Positions 8,670 to 20,692 of a stretch of 64,000 bases of DNA are shown here, piece after piece. Made by a program: the position numbers and the translations under genes. A model generated the notes under the pieces. It was given only the letters and a program-made list of their open reading frames with translations. It had not been told where the DNA came from and searched no databases. Numbering within the stretch: the first letter of the stretch is position 1; each line of letters starts with the position of its first letter. Source of the stretch: Marivita cryptomonadis (lineage in GTDB: Bacteria; Pseudomonadota; Alphaproteobacteria; Rhodobacterales; Rhodobacteraceae); NCBI RefSeq assembly GCF_002115725.1, contig NZ_JFKD01000003.1, positions 1 to 64,000 of the forward strand. Reading direction: 5' to 3'.

Positions 8670-9078
8670 GGGTCTCACCTTTATGGTCTGTGGTGCAGAT
8701 ATGCTCAAAAACGACCCGATCCGCAAGGTCACGATAGTGTCGCAGGGTTTGGACAATCAGTGCAAGCAGGGCCTTATTCGCCAACAAGAAGCGGGGAGCG
8801 AGGGGTGGGTGTGTGCCTCCCGAAACCGAATGAAGCCAACTGCTTGCACGATTAAGGTACTTATTTCGCACAGCTTTGGAAGAAAAAAAGCAGCGGCTGC
8901 AGATGACCCCCGAAAACCGGAAAAAGCCACCTTGGTGAAATGTAATGAATTCAAGACACTATGGTGTAAACTTTGGTATATACGACCATGGTTGCATTTC
9001 CGGCCGCAACCGCCCATTTTGACTTTCCCCCTTTCGACTGCACCTCTTGGCGCAGCAACCGATTCCTTCAGGTGATCC
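8670..9078. other. Intergenic region between divergent NDUFS4-like gene and uvrB
   Basis: 409 bases holding the promoters of both divergent genes. It is more AT-rich than its flanks just before uvrB (about 8930-8985). I see no convincing LexA (SOS) box, RNA gene or small ORF with a ribosome binding site. Confidence 0.5.
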
Positions 9079-11262
<2,184 letters not shown>

Positions 11263-11380
11263 CGTCATGCGACTGCCGATCCCTCTGCAATAACGATTGA
11301 GGCCTGTCTCGGTCCGGAGTAGTCCTATCCCAACGCCGCACGGTCCATTCGGCCGATGCTTGAAATCAAGGTGATCCTTC

Positions 11381-11965
11381 ATGCGACGTTTTCTGTCGTG
11401 CCTCGCCGCAGCCATTCTATCGGTGGCCTCCAGTAGTCCCAGTGCGCAAGCACAGAATTGGAGCCAACGCGCGACGACCCTGAGTGACAGTCTTACCAAT
11501 GAGGTGGTGCGCCGCTTGCGAAACGATTTCCGGCAATGTGGCGAGCTTCTTAATGTCTATCGCTATGATTGTTACAGTAAAAGTTATCGGAACGCGGCCA
11601 TCAAACTCTCTGGCATTCCAGATTATGGACCAGCACATGATGCCCTGCGTCTTGTCGAAACGCGCATCGTCGCGGTGATCGACGCCAATCTGGACCCGAC
11701 GCGCCCAGCGCTGCGCCAAGGCTTCAGGAGTTTCGACGCGGTCACCGAAGCCGCACTTCCCGAGGTGAAGCGCGAAACGCTCCGCGCTATGGAAGACGCG
11801 CAGACAATCCTCTTGCGGTCACCCTCAGCGAGCCAGCAGACACACTTCGCAAGGATCGCCGCTGTTATCGACTCGAACAAAGTATTGTTGCGGTCAGCGT
11901 TATTAAAGTTGGGTCATGGAGTGACACAGTTCGCTGGCCTGCTGGGCCTCAAGCGGACATACTGA
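11381..11965 (+). CDS. Hypothetical secreted protein
   Basis: 194 residues. The first 24 form a signal peptide (MRRFLSCLAAAILSVASSSP, cleavage after SAQA), so it is probably periplasmic. The mature part is helical; the two cysteines of RQCGELLNVYRYDCYSKSY could form a disulfide. I recognise no family. It follows uvrB on the same strand after 118 bases, so it may have its own promoter. Confidence 0.7.
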   Translation: MRRFLSCLAAAILSVASSSPSAQAQNWSQRATTLSDSLTNEVVRRLRNDFRQCGELLNVYRYDCYSKSYRNAAIKLSGIPDYGPAHDALRLVETRIVAVIDANLDPTRPALRQGFRSFDAVTEAALPEVKRETLRAMEDAQTILLRSPSASQQTHFARIAAVIDSNKVLLRSALLKLGHGVTQFAGLLGLKRTY

Positions 11966-12109
11966 TCGGCATGCCGCAATCAAGCGTCAGATGAATGGCA
12001 CAAACGGCACGCCACAGGCGCTCAAAGCCAACAAACTTGCAATCGAAATCCACACACGCATAACGCCTCCTAGTGCCGGACGGTTTCGTACGGCCTAAGG
12101 GATGCAGGA

Positions 12110-12376
12110 TCAGAAGTCGAACAGGTCTTCCAGAAACCCACCGCGTTTCTTTTTTTTGCCGTAACCTGTGTCCTGATAACCCATGGCGTGACCGCGTGTG
12201 GGTTGAGGTGTCGCCGGCGGGGGCGGTGGCGGCGGAGCGTAACTGGCGCTGCGTTCGATGATCTTGTCCAGCTCGCCGCGATCCAGCCAGACACCCCGGC
12301 ATTGCGGGCAATAATCGATCTCGACACCAGAGCGTTCGGCGATCACCAGAGCAGTTCCGTCGATGGGACATTTCAT
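12110..12376 (-). CDS. zf-TFIIB domain protein
   Basis: 88 residues from ATG 12376 (SD AAGGAG). The N-terminus MKCPIDGTALVIAERSGVEI continues with DYCPQCRGVWLDRGELDKII: two CxxC-type knuckles of the zinc-ribbon zf-TFIIB family. A Pro run (seven prolines), a Gly/Lys-rich segment with KKKKRGG and a final FLEDLFDF follow. Many bacteria have such short zinc-ribbon proteins; their function is not established. The ATG at 12469 adds residues with no support. Confidence 0.85.
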   Translation of the reverse strand: MKCPIDGTALVIAERSGVEIDYCPQCRGVWLDRGELDKIIERSASYAPPPPPPPATPQPTRGHAMGYQDTGYGKKKKRGGFLEDLFDF

Positions 12377-12497
12377 TAGGCCGTCTCCTTGCGTTGGGCC
12401 ACCACGACATATGCACTCTGGGTCAAATATCATCCCCGGTGCGACCGTTCTTCCTAATCCGACTGGCACAATGCGAACCGTACGCTACCATACGGTC

Positions 12498-12968
12498 ATG
12501 CGTACGGTTGCTTTTGCCTTTGCCCTTTTGACTGCGCCACTCTCTGCAGCGGCGTGGGAGTTTTCACCCGTGCCGATCTGCACTTTGTTCCACCAAGATG
12601 CGGATGTGGCGGTCATGGTCACCTATGACCCGGCTACCGGGGAATATGCGATCCAACTGTCGCGCGAAGGTGGTTGGCCGGATGCTGCCGTGTTTTCCAT
12701 GCGGTTCGAGGGCCAACGCGGATTGACCATTTCGACCACGCGGCATGTGATCGAAGTCGAAGACACACGCACCCTCACCGTCCGAGACCGCGGCTTTGGG
12801 AACGTTCTAAACGGGCTCAACTTCAATCAGCGTGCAGTTGCCGTTCTGGGCGATCTGGAAGTGCCCGTCTCGCTGGACGGCGCAGCCCCCGCGGTAGAGG
12901 AGTTTCGCGCCTGTCCGACAGATCAATTTGTACGCAGTGCGTGGACAGCTGCGATACAGGCTTCCTGA
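12498..12968 (+). CDS. Hypothetical secreted protein
   Basis: 156 residues from ATG 12498; an in-frame ATG at 12471 is possible. The signal peptide is MRTVAFAFALLTAPLSAAAW. The mature part begins with FSPVPICTLFHQD and is beta-rich, ending with a second cysteine (FRACPTDQF), so one disulfide is likely. No family recognised. It is divergent from the zf-TFIIB gene and precedes hrpB by 42 bases, so it may be co-transcribed with it. Confidence 0.7.
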   Translation: MRTVAFAFALLTAPLSAAAWEFSPVPICTLFHQDADVAVMVTYDPATGEYAIQLSREGGWPDAAVFSMRFEGQRGLTISTTRHVIEVEDTRTLTVRDRGFGNVLNGLNFNQRAVAVLGDLEVPVSLDGAAPAVEEFRACPTDQFVRSAWTAAIQAS

Positions 12969-13010
12969 CCGCCGCTTGCGGCGTGTGGGCAGACAGGCTT
13001 AGAAGACGCA

Positions 13011-15464
13011 ATGACCCGCCTGCCCATCGACCCCGTTCTCCCCGAACTCATCGCGCATTTGCGTGACCACGGTCGTGCCGTTTTGCAGGCCCCGCCCGGT
13101 GCGGGGAAAACCACGCGCGTGCCGCTTGCCATGCTCGACGCTGGATTGACCACACAGCGCATTGTCATGCTCGAACCACGCCGCCTCGCTGCGCGTGCTG
13201 CAGCCGAGCGGATGGCCGAAAGCCTTGGCGAGACCGCAGGACAGACGGTTGGGTACAGGGTGCGGGGCGACAGCAAAGTGTCGGCCAAAACCAGGATCGA
13301 AGTGGTGACCGAAGGCATCCTGACACGGATGATCCAGTCGGACCCCGAATTGTCTGGCATCGGCGCAGTCATCTTCGACGAATTCCATGAACGTTCCCTG
13401 AATGGCGACCTTGGTCTTGCCCTGTGTCTTGAAATCCGTGGCGTGCTGCGGGAGGACCTGATCCTTCTTGCGATGTCCGCAACCTTGGACGCTGAACCCG
13501 TCGCCCGGCTCATGTCCGCGCCGATCGTGACATCGGAAGGACGCAGCTTTCCCGTAGAGACCCGCTGGTTAGACAAACCGATCAGCAAGTCCATCCGTTT
13601 CGAGAACGCCATGGCGGACCTGATCAGCCATGCGACCAAGGCTACCGAGGGCGGCGTTCTGGCGTTTCTTCCCGGAGAGGGCGAAATCCGACGCGTTCAA
13701 GCAGCCCTTGCCGGGCGTTTACCGAAAGACTGCCAGCTTCAGCCGCTCTTCGGCGCGTTGCCTTTCAAGGCACAACAAGAGGCCATCCGACCGCAAAGAT
13801 TAGGGCGCAAGGTTGTGCTGGCCACGTCGATCGCGGAAACTTCGCTGACCATCGAGGACATTCGAGTTGTGGTCGATGGCGGGCTGGCGCGGCGATCACG
13901 GTTTGATCCGGGGTCTGGCATGTCGCGGCTGGTGACCGAGAAAGTGACCAAGGCCGAAGCCACCCAACGCGCCGGGCGCGCCGGACGGGTGGCAGAGGGC
14001 GTGGCCTTTCGACTTTGGACCAAGGGCGAGGATGGGGCTTTGGACGCATTTCCCCCGGCCGAGATCGAAGCTGCAGACCTTGCCGGGCTTGTTCTTGAAC
14101 TTGCCCTGTGGGGCGCGCAACCGGGCGACCTGTCCTTCCTGACGCCCCCACCCGAAGGCGCGTTTGCCGAAGCGCGATCCCTGCTACGCATGCTAGGTGC
14201 TCTGGACCGCGAGAACCGCATCACAGAGCATGGACGTACGCTGGCCGCCTTGCCCCTTCACCCCCGTCTGGCGCATATGATCGGCATCGCCGGGCAAGAC
14301 GCCGCACCGCTAGCCGCTTTGCTGTCCAACCGGGATCCGGTGCAAGGTGCCGGGGTTGATCTGGCCTTAAGGATCGAAGCCCTGCGCGCACAGGCGCGGT
14401 TCGAAGAGCGCCGCAACGCTGTCCTCAACCGTGGCGCGATGGATCGCATACGCGACGAAGCCAAACGTTTGACTCGTGCCGCCCCCAAGACGGGGGCCAG
14501 CGAACTGAGCATCGCGGAAATGACGGCACTTGCCTATCCCGACCGGATCGGATTGCGGCGTAACGGTGACGCCCCGCGGTATCAATTGTCTGGGGGCAAA
14601 GGTGCGGTGATGGACAGCACAGATGCTTTGGCCGGGGCGCGACTGATCGTGGCAACTGATCTTGATGGAAATCCACGTGAGGCGCGTATTCGGCAAGCCA
14701 TTCAGATTTCCGAAAGCGCTGTGCGGGCCTTGTTTCCCGACCAGATCGCTTGGGTCGACATCTGCGAGTGGTCAAAACGCGAGCGCCGCGTGGTGGCACG
14801 CCAGCAGGAAAAGCTTGGTGCGATTGCGCTGGACGACCGGGTGTGGAAAGACGCTGCGGCAGAGCAGATCGCGTTGGCGATGCTGGACGGTGTGCGCGAC
14901 TTGGGGCTGCCCCCCGCGATGAGCGATGCCGCGCGTCGGTTCACAGCCCGTGTGCGCCTTGGTTGTGCGGCCGGAATGGCCTTGCCGGACATGTCAGACC
15001 CTGCCTTGATGAGCAGCCTTGGAACATGGCTCTTGCCGCATCTGGGCTCTGTGCGCAGTGCCGATGATTGGAAGCGGTTCGATCTCTTGCCGGCTCTTCG
15101 CGCAATGCTGGATTGGGGACAGATGCAAGATCTGGATCGGCTTGTTCCCGGCAAGTTCACAACACCTTTGGGACGCGAAATTCCCATCGACTATTCAGGC
15201 GAACATCCGGAAATCTCGTTGCGCCTGCAAGAGTTGTTCGGTCAGAAGACGCACCCGCGTGTCGGCAAGACGCCGCTGCGGGTCACCCTGCTGTCCCCGG
15301 CGCACCGTCCGGTTCAAACGACGCTTGATCTGCCCGGTTTTTGGGCGGGCTCTTACGCAGATGTGCGCAAGGACATGCGCGCGGCCTATCCAAAACACCC
15401 CTGGCCCGAAGACCCGACCCAAGCCGACCCAACTTTGCGAGCCAAGCGCAAACACAAAACCTGA
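13011..15464 (+). CDS. hrpB: ATP-dependent helicase HrpB
   Basis: 817 residues, the usual HrpB size. DEAH/DExH helicase core: motif I A27-T34 (APPGAGKT), motif II D123-E-F-H126, SAT motif (AMSATLDAEPV), and QRAGRAGR motif VI. Helicase-associated domains and the HrpB C-terminal domain follow (LRVTLLSPAHRPVQTT, FWAGSYADVRKDMRAAYPKH), ending in a basic tail. HrpB is a predicted RNA helicase whose role in most bacteria is poorly known. ttcA follows 21 bases downstream. Confidence 0.97.
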   Translation: MTRLPIDPVLPELIAHLRDHGRAVLQAPPGAGKTTRVPLAMLDAGLTTQRIVMLEPRRLAARAAAERMAESLGETAGQTVGYRVRGDSKVSAKTRIEVVTEGILTRMIQSDPELSGIGAVIFDEFHERSLNGDLGLALCLEIRGVLREDLILLAMSATLDAEPVARLMSAPIVTSEGRSFPVETRWLDKPISKSIRFENAMADLISHATKATEGGVLAFLPGEGEIRRVQAALAGRLPKDCQLQPLFGALPFKAQQEAIRPQRLGRKVVLATSIAETSLTIEDIRVVVDGGLARRSRFDPGSGMSRLVTEKVTKAEATQRAGRAGRVAEGVAFRLWTKGEDGALDAFPPAEIEAADLAGLVLELALWGAQPGDLSFLTPPPEGAFAEARSLLRMLGALDRENRITEHGRTLAALPLHPRLAHMIGIAGQDAAPLAALLSNRDPVQGAGVDLALRIEALRAQARFEERRNAVLNRGAMDRIRDEAKRLTRAAPKTGASELSIAEMTALAYPDRIGLRRNGDAPRYQLSGGKGAVMDSTDALAGARLIVATDLDGNPREARIRQAIQISESAVRALFPDQIAWVDICEWSKRERRVVARQQEKLGAIALDDRVWKDAAAEQIALAMLDGVRDLGLPPAMSDAARRFTARVRLGCAAGMALPDMSDPALMSSLGTWLLPHLGSVRSADDWKRFDLLPALRAMLDWGQMQDLDRLVPGKFTTPLGREIPIDYSGEHPEISLRLQELFGQKTHPRVGKTPLRVTLLSPAHRPVQTTLDLPGFWAGSYADVRKDMRAAYPKHPWPEDPTQADPTLRAKRKHKT

Positions 15465-15485
15465 AAGCTGCGGACCTTACACGCG

Positions 15486-16406
15486 ATGCTTGCTGAACCG
15501 CGCGATCCGCCGTACATGCCGCTCATGCTTGATGATGCTGACGACATACACCCTCTGTTCTACGGTGCGCCAAAAAGCACCGAGTTCAAAAAGCTGCGTA
15601 AACGCATCGTGCAAAATGTGCGCGAGGCTGTCGAGCATTATGGCATGGTTACGCGCGACCCCGAGAGAACGCCGAAATGGCTGGTGTGCCTGTCCGGGGG
15701 CAAAGACAGCTACACGCTTCTTGCGGTGCTGTACGAATTGAAGTGGCGCGGATTGCTGCCCGTGGATTTGCTTGCGTGCAATCTGGATCAAGGGCAACCG
15801 GGCTTTCCTGCGACAGTTCTACCAGATTTCCTTGAAAAGATGGGCGTTCCGCACCGGATCGAATACCAAGACACCTACTCCATCGTGATGGACAAGGTGC
15901 CTCAGGGCCGAACCTATTGTGCGCTGTGTTCCAGATTGCGACGCGGAAACCTGTACCGCATCGCCCGCGAAGAAGAGTGCGATGCCGTGGTGCTTGGCCA
16001 TCACCGCGATGACATTCTCGAGACCTTCTTCATGAACCTGTTCCACGGGGGGCGCCTTGCGACAATGCCCCCGAAACTGGTGAACGAGGACGGGGATCTT
16101 TTTGTTTATCGCCCGCTTGCCCATGTGGCCGAGGCCGATTGCGAGAAATTCGCCCGTGCGATGAAGTATCCAATCATTCCCTGTGACCTCTGCGGCAGCC
16201 AGGACGGGCTTCAACGCCAGCAGGTGAAAGCCATTCTGGACGGCTGGGAAAAAAACAGCCCCGGTCGGCGCCAGGTGATTTTCCGCGCCCTTACAAACGC
16301 GCGTCCTTCGCATTTGTTGGACAGCGAGCTTTTTGATTTCAAAGCACTTTCGACGCGACTGGCTGACGATGGTGAAAATTCTTCGGACATTCCGAAGCTG
16401 CGTTAA
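15486..16406 (+). CDS. ttcA: tRNA 2-thiocytidine(32) synthetase
   Basis: 306 residues. TtcA thiolates C32 of certain tRNAs, using ATP to activate the base and an Fe-S cluster. Seen here are the PP-loop S70-GGKDS75 and the two CxxC pairs C145/C148 ([11 protein letters not shown]) and C233/C236 (CDLCGS) that hold the cluster. Internal ATGs at 15516 and 15525 could be alternative starts. It lies 21 bases after hrpB and is probably in the same transcript. Confidence 0.95.
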   Translation: MLAEPRDPPYMPLMLDDADDIHPLFYGAPKSTEFKKLRKRIVQNVREAVEHYGMVTRDPERTPKWLVCLSGGKDSYTLLAVLYELKWRGLLPVDLLACNLDQGQPGFPATVLPDFLEKMGVPHRIEYQDTYSIVMDKVPQGRTYCALCSRLRRGNLYRIAREEECDAVVLGHHRDDILETFFMNLFHGGRLATMPPKLVNEDGDLFVYRPLAHVAEADCEKFARAMKYPIIPCDLCGSQDGLQRQQVKAILDGWEKNSPGRRQVIFRALTNARPSHLLDSELFDFKALSTRLADDGENSSDIPKLR

Positions 16407-16466
16407 ACCTCCGCTTACCTAAATTGCGCGATCCTGCCCGAAACACATCTTTTGGGCGGGCCTTCA

Positions 16467-17978
16467 ATGCGACCGAATTTGGATTTCTCCGGCTTTTGGC
16501 CTGCACTGAAAAAAGGGGGGACCGGCGCGCAAATGCTGGCGTTTCTGCCAGCGCTGTGCCTTTCAGCATTTTGGATCGGGGGAGAGGCGTTTTTGGTCTT
16601 TTTTTCGATTGCAATTCTTTTGGCTTACGCAGCTTTCGGGGGTGTTGGTCGCCATTTCGATCCTGGCAGCAACGAACGTCTGGCTGCGCCTTCGCTCTTG
16701 GGCGTTGCGCAGGAGTTTCTTGAAATCGCACAGCATAATGGACAGACAACCGCCTGTTTTCAGTTCGTGGTTCCCGAACTGGATCAGATATCCAAACGCT
16801 TCGGTGAAGAAAGGGCTGCGGATGCACGCGCCTTAATGGTATCGCGGCTGCGGTCTTCGCTGCGCGCAGCGGACCATGTGTTCCATGATGAAGGGTCTGG
16901 GTTTACAGTCTTGATTGCGCCGGGTTTTCGATTGCGTCTCGACGACCTTCTCGGCCTCGGAAAACGCCTGCGCTCTGCAGTGGAAACGCCTTTGGCAATC
17001 GAAGGTGTATCGCACGCATGCTTGGCGTGTATTGGAATTGCGTCTTCGCTGAACTTCGGGCGCAATGTGACGGCCGAGACGTGGCTCCTTTCGGCAACCG
17101 AAGCCGTGGAAGAGGCAAGAGTGTCCGGGCTTGGCACAACACGTCTCTGGTCAGACCGGTTGTCTCGCCACCACAAGTCTCGACATACCTTGCAGGACGA
17201 AATCTCGGCAGCCTTGGATCAGGGGATGATACAGGCGGTTTTTCAGCCACAGGTCAATCTGCGCACAGGTGACGTGATCGGGATGGAAACGTTTGCCCGC
17301 TGGGATCACCCCACCCGCGGCGTCCTTACTGCCACAGAATTTCTGTCGGCTGCCCGAAACAGCCAGCAGATGTCACGACTGGGTCGCACGATTTTTTTGC
17401 AGGCAATGACCGCCTTGTTGGATTGGGACGCCTCCGGGTTCGACATAAAGACCATCAGCGTAAACCTTTCCGAAGACGAATTGCGCGATCCAGACCTTGC
17501 CGCGCGCATCAAAGGGGATCTTGTCCGCGTCGGACTGCCATCGACCCGCATGATCCTCGAAATTTGTGATCGAGTCTTGGCGGCAGAACGCGACGCCGTT
17601 GTTGAACGCAACCTCCGCGAACTGCACGCGCATGGTTGCGCGTTCGATCTTGACCGGTTCGGGGCAGAAGATTGCGGCATCGTCGCGCTTCAACAGGTGC
17701 CGCTGATGCGCGTCAAACTCGACAGCGATCTTGTTAGAAATGTCGATCTATCTGATGAAAAAAGGCGCGCGGTTTATGCGCTGCTTGGTCTGTGCGAACG
17801 GCTGGACATCCCAGCCGTCGCCACCGGAGTGGAAACGCTACAAGAGCAAGGTGTTTTGCGTGATCTCGGCTGCACCTACGCACAAGGCAACGTGTTCACC
17901 ACTCCCGCAAGCGCTTCGGAGATTGGTCACTGGCTGGCCGGACGGCAAACCAAAAACCAGAGCGCGACCCGGGGGTGA
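16467..17978 (+). CDS. Membrane-anchored degenerate GGDEF/EAL protein
   Basis: 503 residues from ATG 16467. Two N-terminal transmembrane helices (about residues 25-60) are followed by a GGDEF-like domain in which the signature is replaced by DEGSGF, so it should not make c-di-GMP. The EAL domain keeps some key residues (METFARW for EAL, ISVNLS, LEICD, VKLD) but DDFG is LDRFG and AEGVE is ATGVE, changing residues that bind metal or catalyse. It may bind c-di-GMP or act as a protein partner rather than as a phosphodiesterase. It follows ttcA by 60 bases. Confidence 0.85.
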   Translation: MRPNLDFSGFWPALKKGGTGAQMLAFLPALCLSAFWIGGEAFLVFFSIAILLAYAAFGGVGRHFDPGSNERLAAPSLLGVAQEFLEIAQHNGQTTACFQFVVPELDQISKRFGEERAADARALMVSRLRSSLRAADHVFHDEGSGFTVLIAPGFRLRLDDLLGLGKRLRSAVETPLAIEGVSHACLACIGIASSLNFGRNVTAETWLLSATEAVEEARVSGLGTTRLWSDRLSRHHKSRHTLQDEISAALDQGMIQAVFQPQVNLRTGDVIGMETFARWDHPTRGVLTATEFLSAARNSQQMSRLGRTIFLQAMTALLDWDASGFDIKTISVNLSEDELRDPDLAARIKGDLVRVGLPSTRMILEICDRVLAAERDAVVERNLRELHAHGCAFDLDRFGAEDCGIVALQQVPLMRVKLDSDLVRNVDLSDEKRRAVYALLGLCERLDIPAVATGVETLQEQGVLRDLGCTYAQGNVFTTPASASEIGHWLAGRQTKNQSATRG

Positions 17979-18137
17979 TTCACCGCATCAAATAAATGCG
18001 CAAACCGAAACACGACCTGTCACAAGCTGCTGAACAAATGCCGCACCGCACCGGTCTTTACTGTGAATCCGCTTGACGTTCAGGCACAGTGCCTGTTGAA
18101 CGCAGCGGTAATCCAAAAACCACAGGCGGCGGCCCCT

Positions 18138-19952
18138 ATGGACGATCAGAACAAGAACCTTTTAGTCGCAACAGCGCTGAGCTTTGCGGTAATTCTGGTA
18201 TGGTTTGTCTTGTTTCCGCCGCCCGAACCGACGGTCAATCCGGATGCAGCCGTGCCCACCGCAACCGAGGGCGCGACACCGACGATTGCAGCAACCCCGG
18301 ACGCCGCACCCGGAAGCACGGGCGCCACCACACAGGCAAGCCCAACAGTTGTCGAGGACGCACCTCGCGTTCCTATCGAGACTGATCGCGTTGTGGGTTC
18401 GATTTCGCTTGTCGGCGGGCGGATTGATGACCTGTCCCTCAAAAACTACCGAGTGAGCCTTGCCGAAGATGCGGATGTTGTTCATCTGCTCAACCCCGTC
18501 GGATCCGAGCGCCCCTACTATGCTCTTTTCGGCTGGGCCCCCGGCGGCGGGCTGACCTTGAACGACGTGCCCAGTGTCACCACGAACTGGAGCGTCGAAT
18601 CCGGCGATACACTGAACGCGGACAGCCCCGTGACACTGCGATGGGACAGCCCGAACGGGACCGTGTTCCGCCGCACCATCGAAATCGACGAAGATTTCAT
18701 GTTCACGGTGACCCAATCGGTCGAAAACACCAGCGGCGACGCCCTGACCATGGCCCCCTACGGCCTGATTGCACGGCATGGGGAACCGGCCGATCTGAAG
18801 AATTTCTTTATTCTGCACGAGGGTGTTGTCGCGATGGCGGACGGCACTCTGGCCGAGATCGATTATTCCGACATGACCGACTTTGCCGTTGATCCCGCTG
18901 AGGGAGCCCGCGCAGAGGTCACGCAGGTTGCTGAAAACGGCTGGATCGGTTTCACTGATCATTACTGGATGACGACGATCATCCCTGAAAACGGGACCGC
19001 GTTCCGGCAGGTTGCGAAATACAGCGACGCCAGCAACATCTACCAGACCGAGGCCGTCCAGCCCACAATCACAATCGGCCCCGGCGAAACGCGCGAAGTG
19101 TCCACGCAACTGTTTGCCGGTGCGAAAGAATGGGAAACCATTCGCGAGTATCAGCAATCCGGCGTGGATCGATTCATCGACGCGATTGACTGGGGTTGGT
19201 TCTTTTTCCTGACCAAGCCTATCTTCTGGCTGCTGCACCATCTGAACGTGCTGATCGGCAACATGGGCTGGGCGATCATTGGTCTGACGCTGATCATCAA
19301 GGCCGTGCTGTTCCCGCTGGCCTATAAATCCTACGTCTCGATGGCGAAGATGAAAGAACTTCAGCCCGAGATGGAGAAGATCAAGGAACGAGCGGGGGAC
19401 GACCGTCAAAAGCTCCAGCAAGAAATGATGGAGATGTACAAGAAGGAAAAGGTGAATCCGGCCTCTGGCTGTTTGCCGATCCTGCTTCAGATCCCGATCT
19501 TCTTTTCGCTCTACAAGGTGATCTTCGTCACGCTTGAACTGCGTCACGCACCATGGCTGGGCCCGTTTCAGGATTTGTCCGCGCCTGACCCGACATCGAT
19601 CATGAACCTGTTTGGCCTTTTGCCATGGGCCGCACCGACACCCGGATCCCTTTTGGCGCTGGTCTTTATCGGCATCCTGCCTCTGCTTCTAGGAATCTCG
19701 ATGTGGTTGCAGCAAAAGCTCAACCCCGCACCCACGGATGCGACCCAGGCGATGATCTTTGCGTGGATGCCTTGGGTGTTCATGTTCATGCTTGGCGGTT
19801 TTGCCAGCGGTCTCGTGGTTTACTGGATCGCCAACAACACGATCACCTTCACCCAGCAGTATCTTATCATGCGGTCGCAGGGCTATAAGCCGGACGTGTT
19901 CGGCAACATCAAATCTGGCGTCAAGCGCAACCCGAAAACGGGCCAAAAATGA
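18138..19952 (+). CDS. yidC: Membrane protein insertase YidC
   Basis: 604 residues from ATG 18138 (MDDQNKNLLVATALSFAVIL); the ATG at 18063 adds residues unlike YidC. Layout is the Gram-negative type: N-terminal transmembrane helix, a Pro/Thr/Ala-rich linker, the large periplasmic P1 beta domain (about 80-350), then five core transmembrane helices with the cytoplasmic loop MAKMKELQPEMEKIKER and a basic C-terminus. It inserts and folds inner-membrane proteins alone or with SecYEG. The next gene overlaps it by 4 bases. Confidence 0.97.
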   Translation: MDDQNKNLLVATALSFAVILVWFVLFPPPEPTVNPDAAVPTATEGATPTIAATPDAAPGSTGATTQASPTVVEDAPRVPIETDRVVGSISLVGGRIDDLSLKNYRVSLAEDADVVHLLNPVGSERPYYALFGWAPGGGLTLNDVPSVTTNWSVESGDTLNADSPVTLRWDSPNGTVFRRTIEIDEDFMFTVTQSVENTSGDALTMAPYGLIARHGEPADLKNFFILHEGVVAMADGTLAEIDYSDMTDFAVDPAEGARAEVTQVAENGWIGFTDHYWMTTIIPENGTAFRQVAKYSDASNIYQTEAVQPTITIGPGETREVSTQLFAGAKEWETIREYQQSGVDRFIDAIDWGWFFFLTKPIFWLLHHLNVLIGNMGWAIIGLTLIIKAVLFPLAYKSYVSMAKMKELQPEMEKIKERAGDDRQKLQQEMMEMYKKEKVNPASGCLPILLQIPIFFSLYKVIFVTLELRHAPWLGPFQDLSAPDPTSIMNLFGLLPWAAPTPGSLLALVFIGILPLLLGISMWLQQKLNPAPTDATQAMIFAWMPWVFMFMLGGFASGLVVYWIANNTITFTQQYLIMRSQGYKPDVFGNIKSGVKRNPKTGQK

Positions 19953-20692
19953 CAGCAACGGTAACCGAGATCTGGCGACACCCGATCAAGAGTCACGGTC
20001 GGGAAAAGCTGGACTCGGTGACGGTTCAAGCTGGTGGAACGCTTCCATTCGACCGACTTTGGGCCGTGGCGCATGACAGGTCCAAGGCTGATGGGTCAGA
20101 ATGGGTGAGTTGTGGCCATTTCTGTCGGGTTGCAAAGCTGCCCAGCCTGATGGCGATCAGCGCTAAGTTCGACGCAACATCCGGGCGTGTCACACTCAGC
20201 CACCCAGACGCGGATGATCTGACTTTCGATCCTGATACGGACAGCGAAGAGTTCATCGCGTGGACCAAAAGTCTGGTGCCGGAAGATGCCTTGCAACCTG
20301 CGCGACTGGTCAAGGCCCACGCGCAGGCGTTCACCGACAGTGATTTTCCCAGCATCACGCTGTGCAATCACGCATCGCACCGGGCCGTGGAGCAACGTGT
20401 CGGTCAGCCCTTGTCACATCTTCGGTGGCGCGGGAACATCTGGATCGACGGTCTCGCCCCATGGGAAGAATTCGATTGGGATGATCGCGAAATCCGCATC
20501 GGCGAGACGATCGTCAGAGTTCGAGAAAGAACCGATCGGTGCAAATCGACCCACAGCAACCCTGAAACCGGCAAGCGCGACGCCGATGTCCTGTCTGCAT
20601 TGGCAAGCTGGGGGCATCAGGATTTTTCAGTACGAGCCGAGGTGATCAACGGTGGCGAGATCAAAGCCGGTGATGAGGTGGCCCGTGTCTGA
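19949..20692 (+). CDS. MOSC domain protein
   Basis: 247 residues; the start overlaps the yidC stop (ATGA), indicating translational coupling. The N-terminus EIWRHPIKSHGREKLDSVTV is the beta-barrel of MOSC proteins, and C198 in RCKSTHSNPETG is the conserved cysteine that can bind molybdenum cofactor sulfur. Related proteins act in molybdenum-dependent reductions (mARC/YcbX-like detoxification). The substrate is unknown. This yidC-MOSC-engB order is common in Rhodobacteraceae. Confidence 0.9.
   Translation: MTATVTEIWRHPIKSHGREKLDSVTVQAGGTLPFDRLWAVAHDRSKADGSEWVSCGHFCRVAKLPSLMAISAKFDATSGRVTLSHPDADDLTFDPDTDSEEFIAWTKSLVPEDALQPARLVKAHAQAFTDSDFPSITLCNHASHRAVEQRVGQPLSHLRWRGNIWIDGLAPWEEFDWDDREIRIGETIVRVRERTDRCKSTHSNPETGKRDADVLSALASWGHQDFSVRAEVINGGEIKAGDEVARV

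Noticed and set aside
8670..9078. Small minus-strand genes of about 100 codons before uvrB
   Set aside because: No ribosome binding site, atypical composition, and overlap with the NDUFS4-like gene.
18162..19547. 461-codon minus-strand frame inside yidC
   Set aside because: Shadow of yidC.
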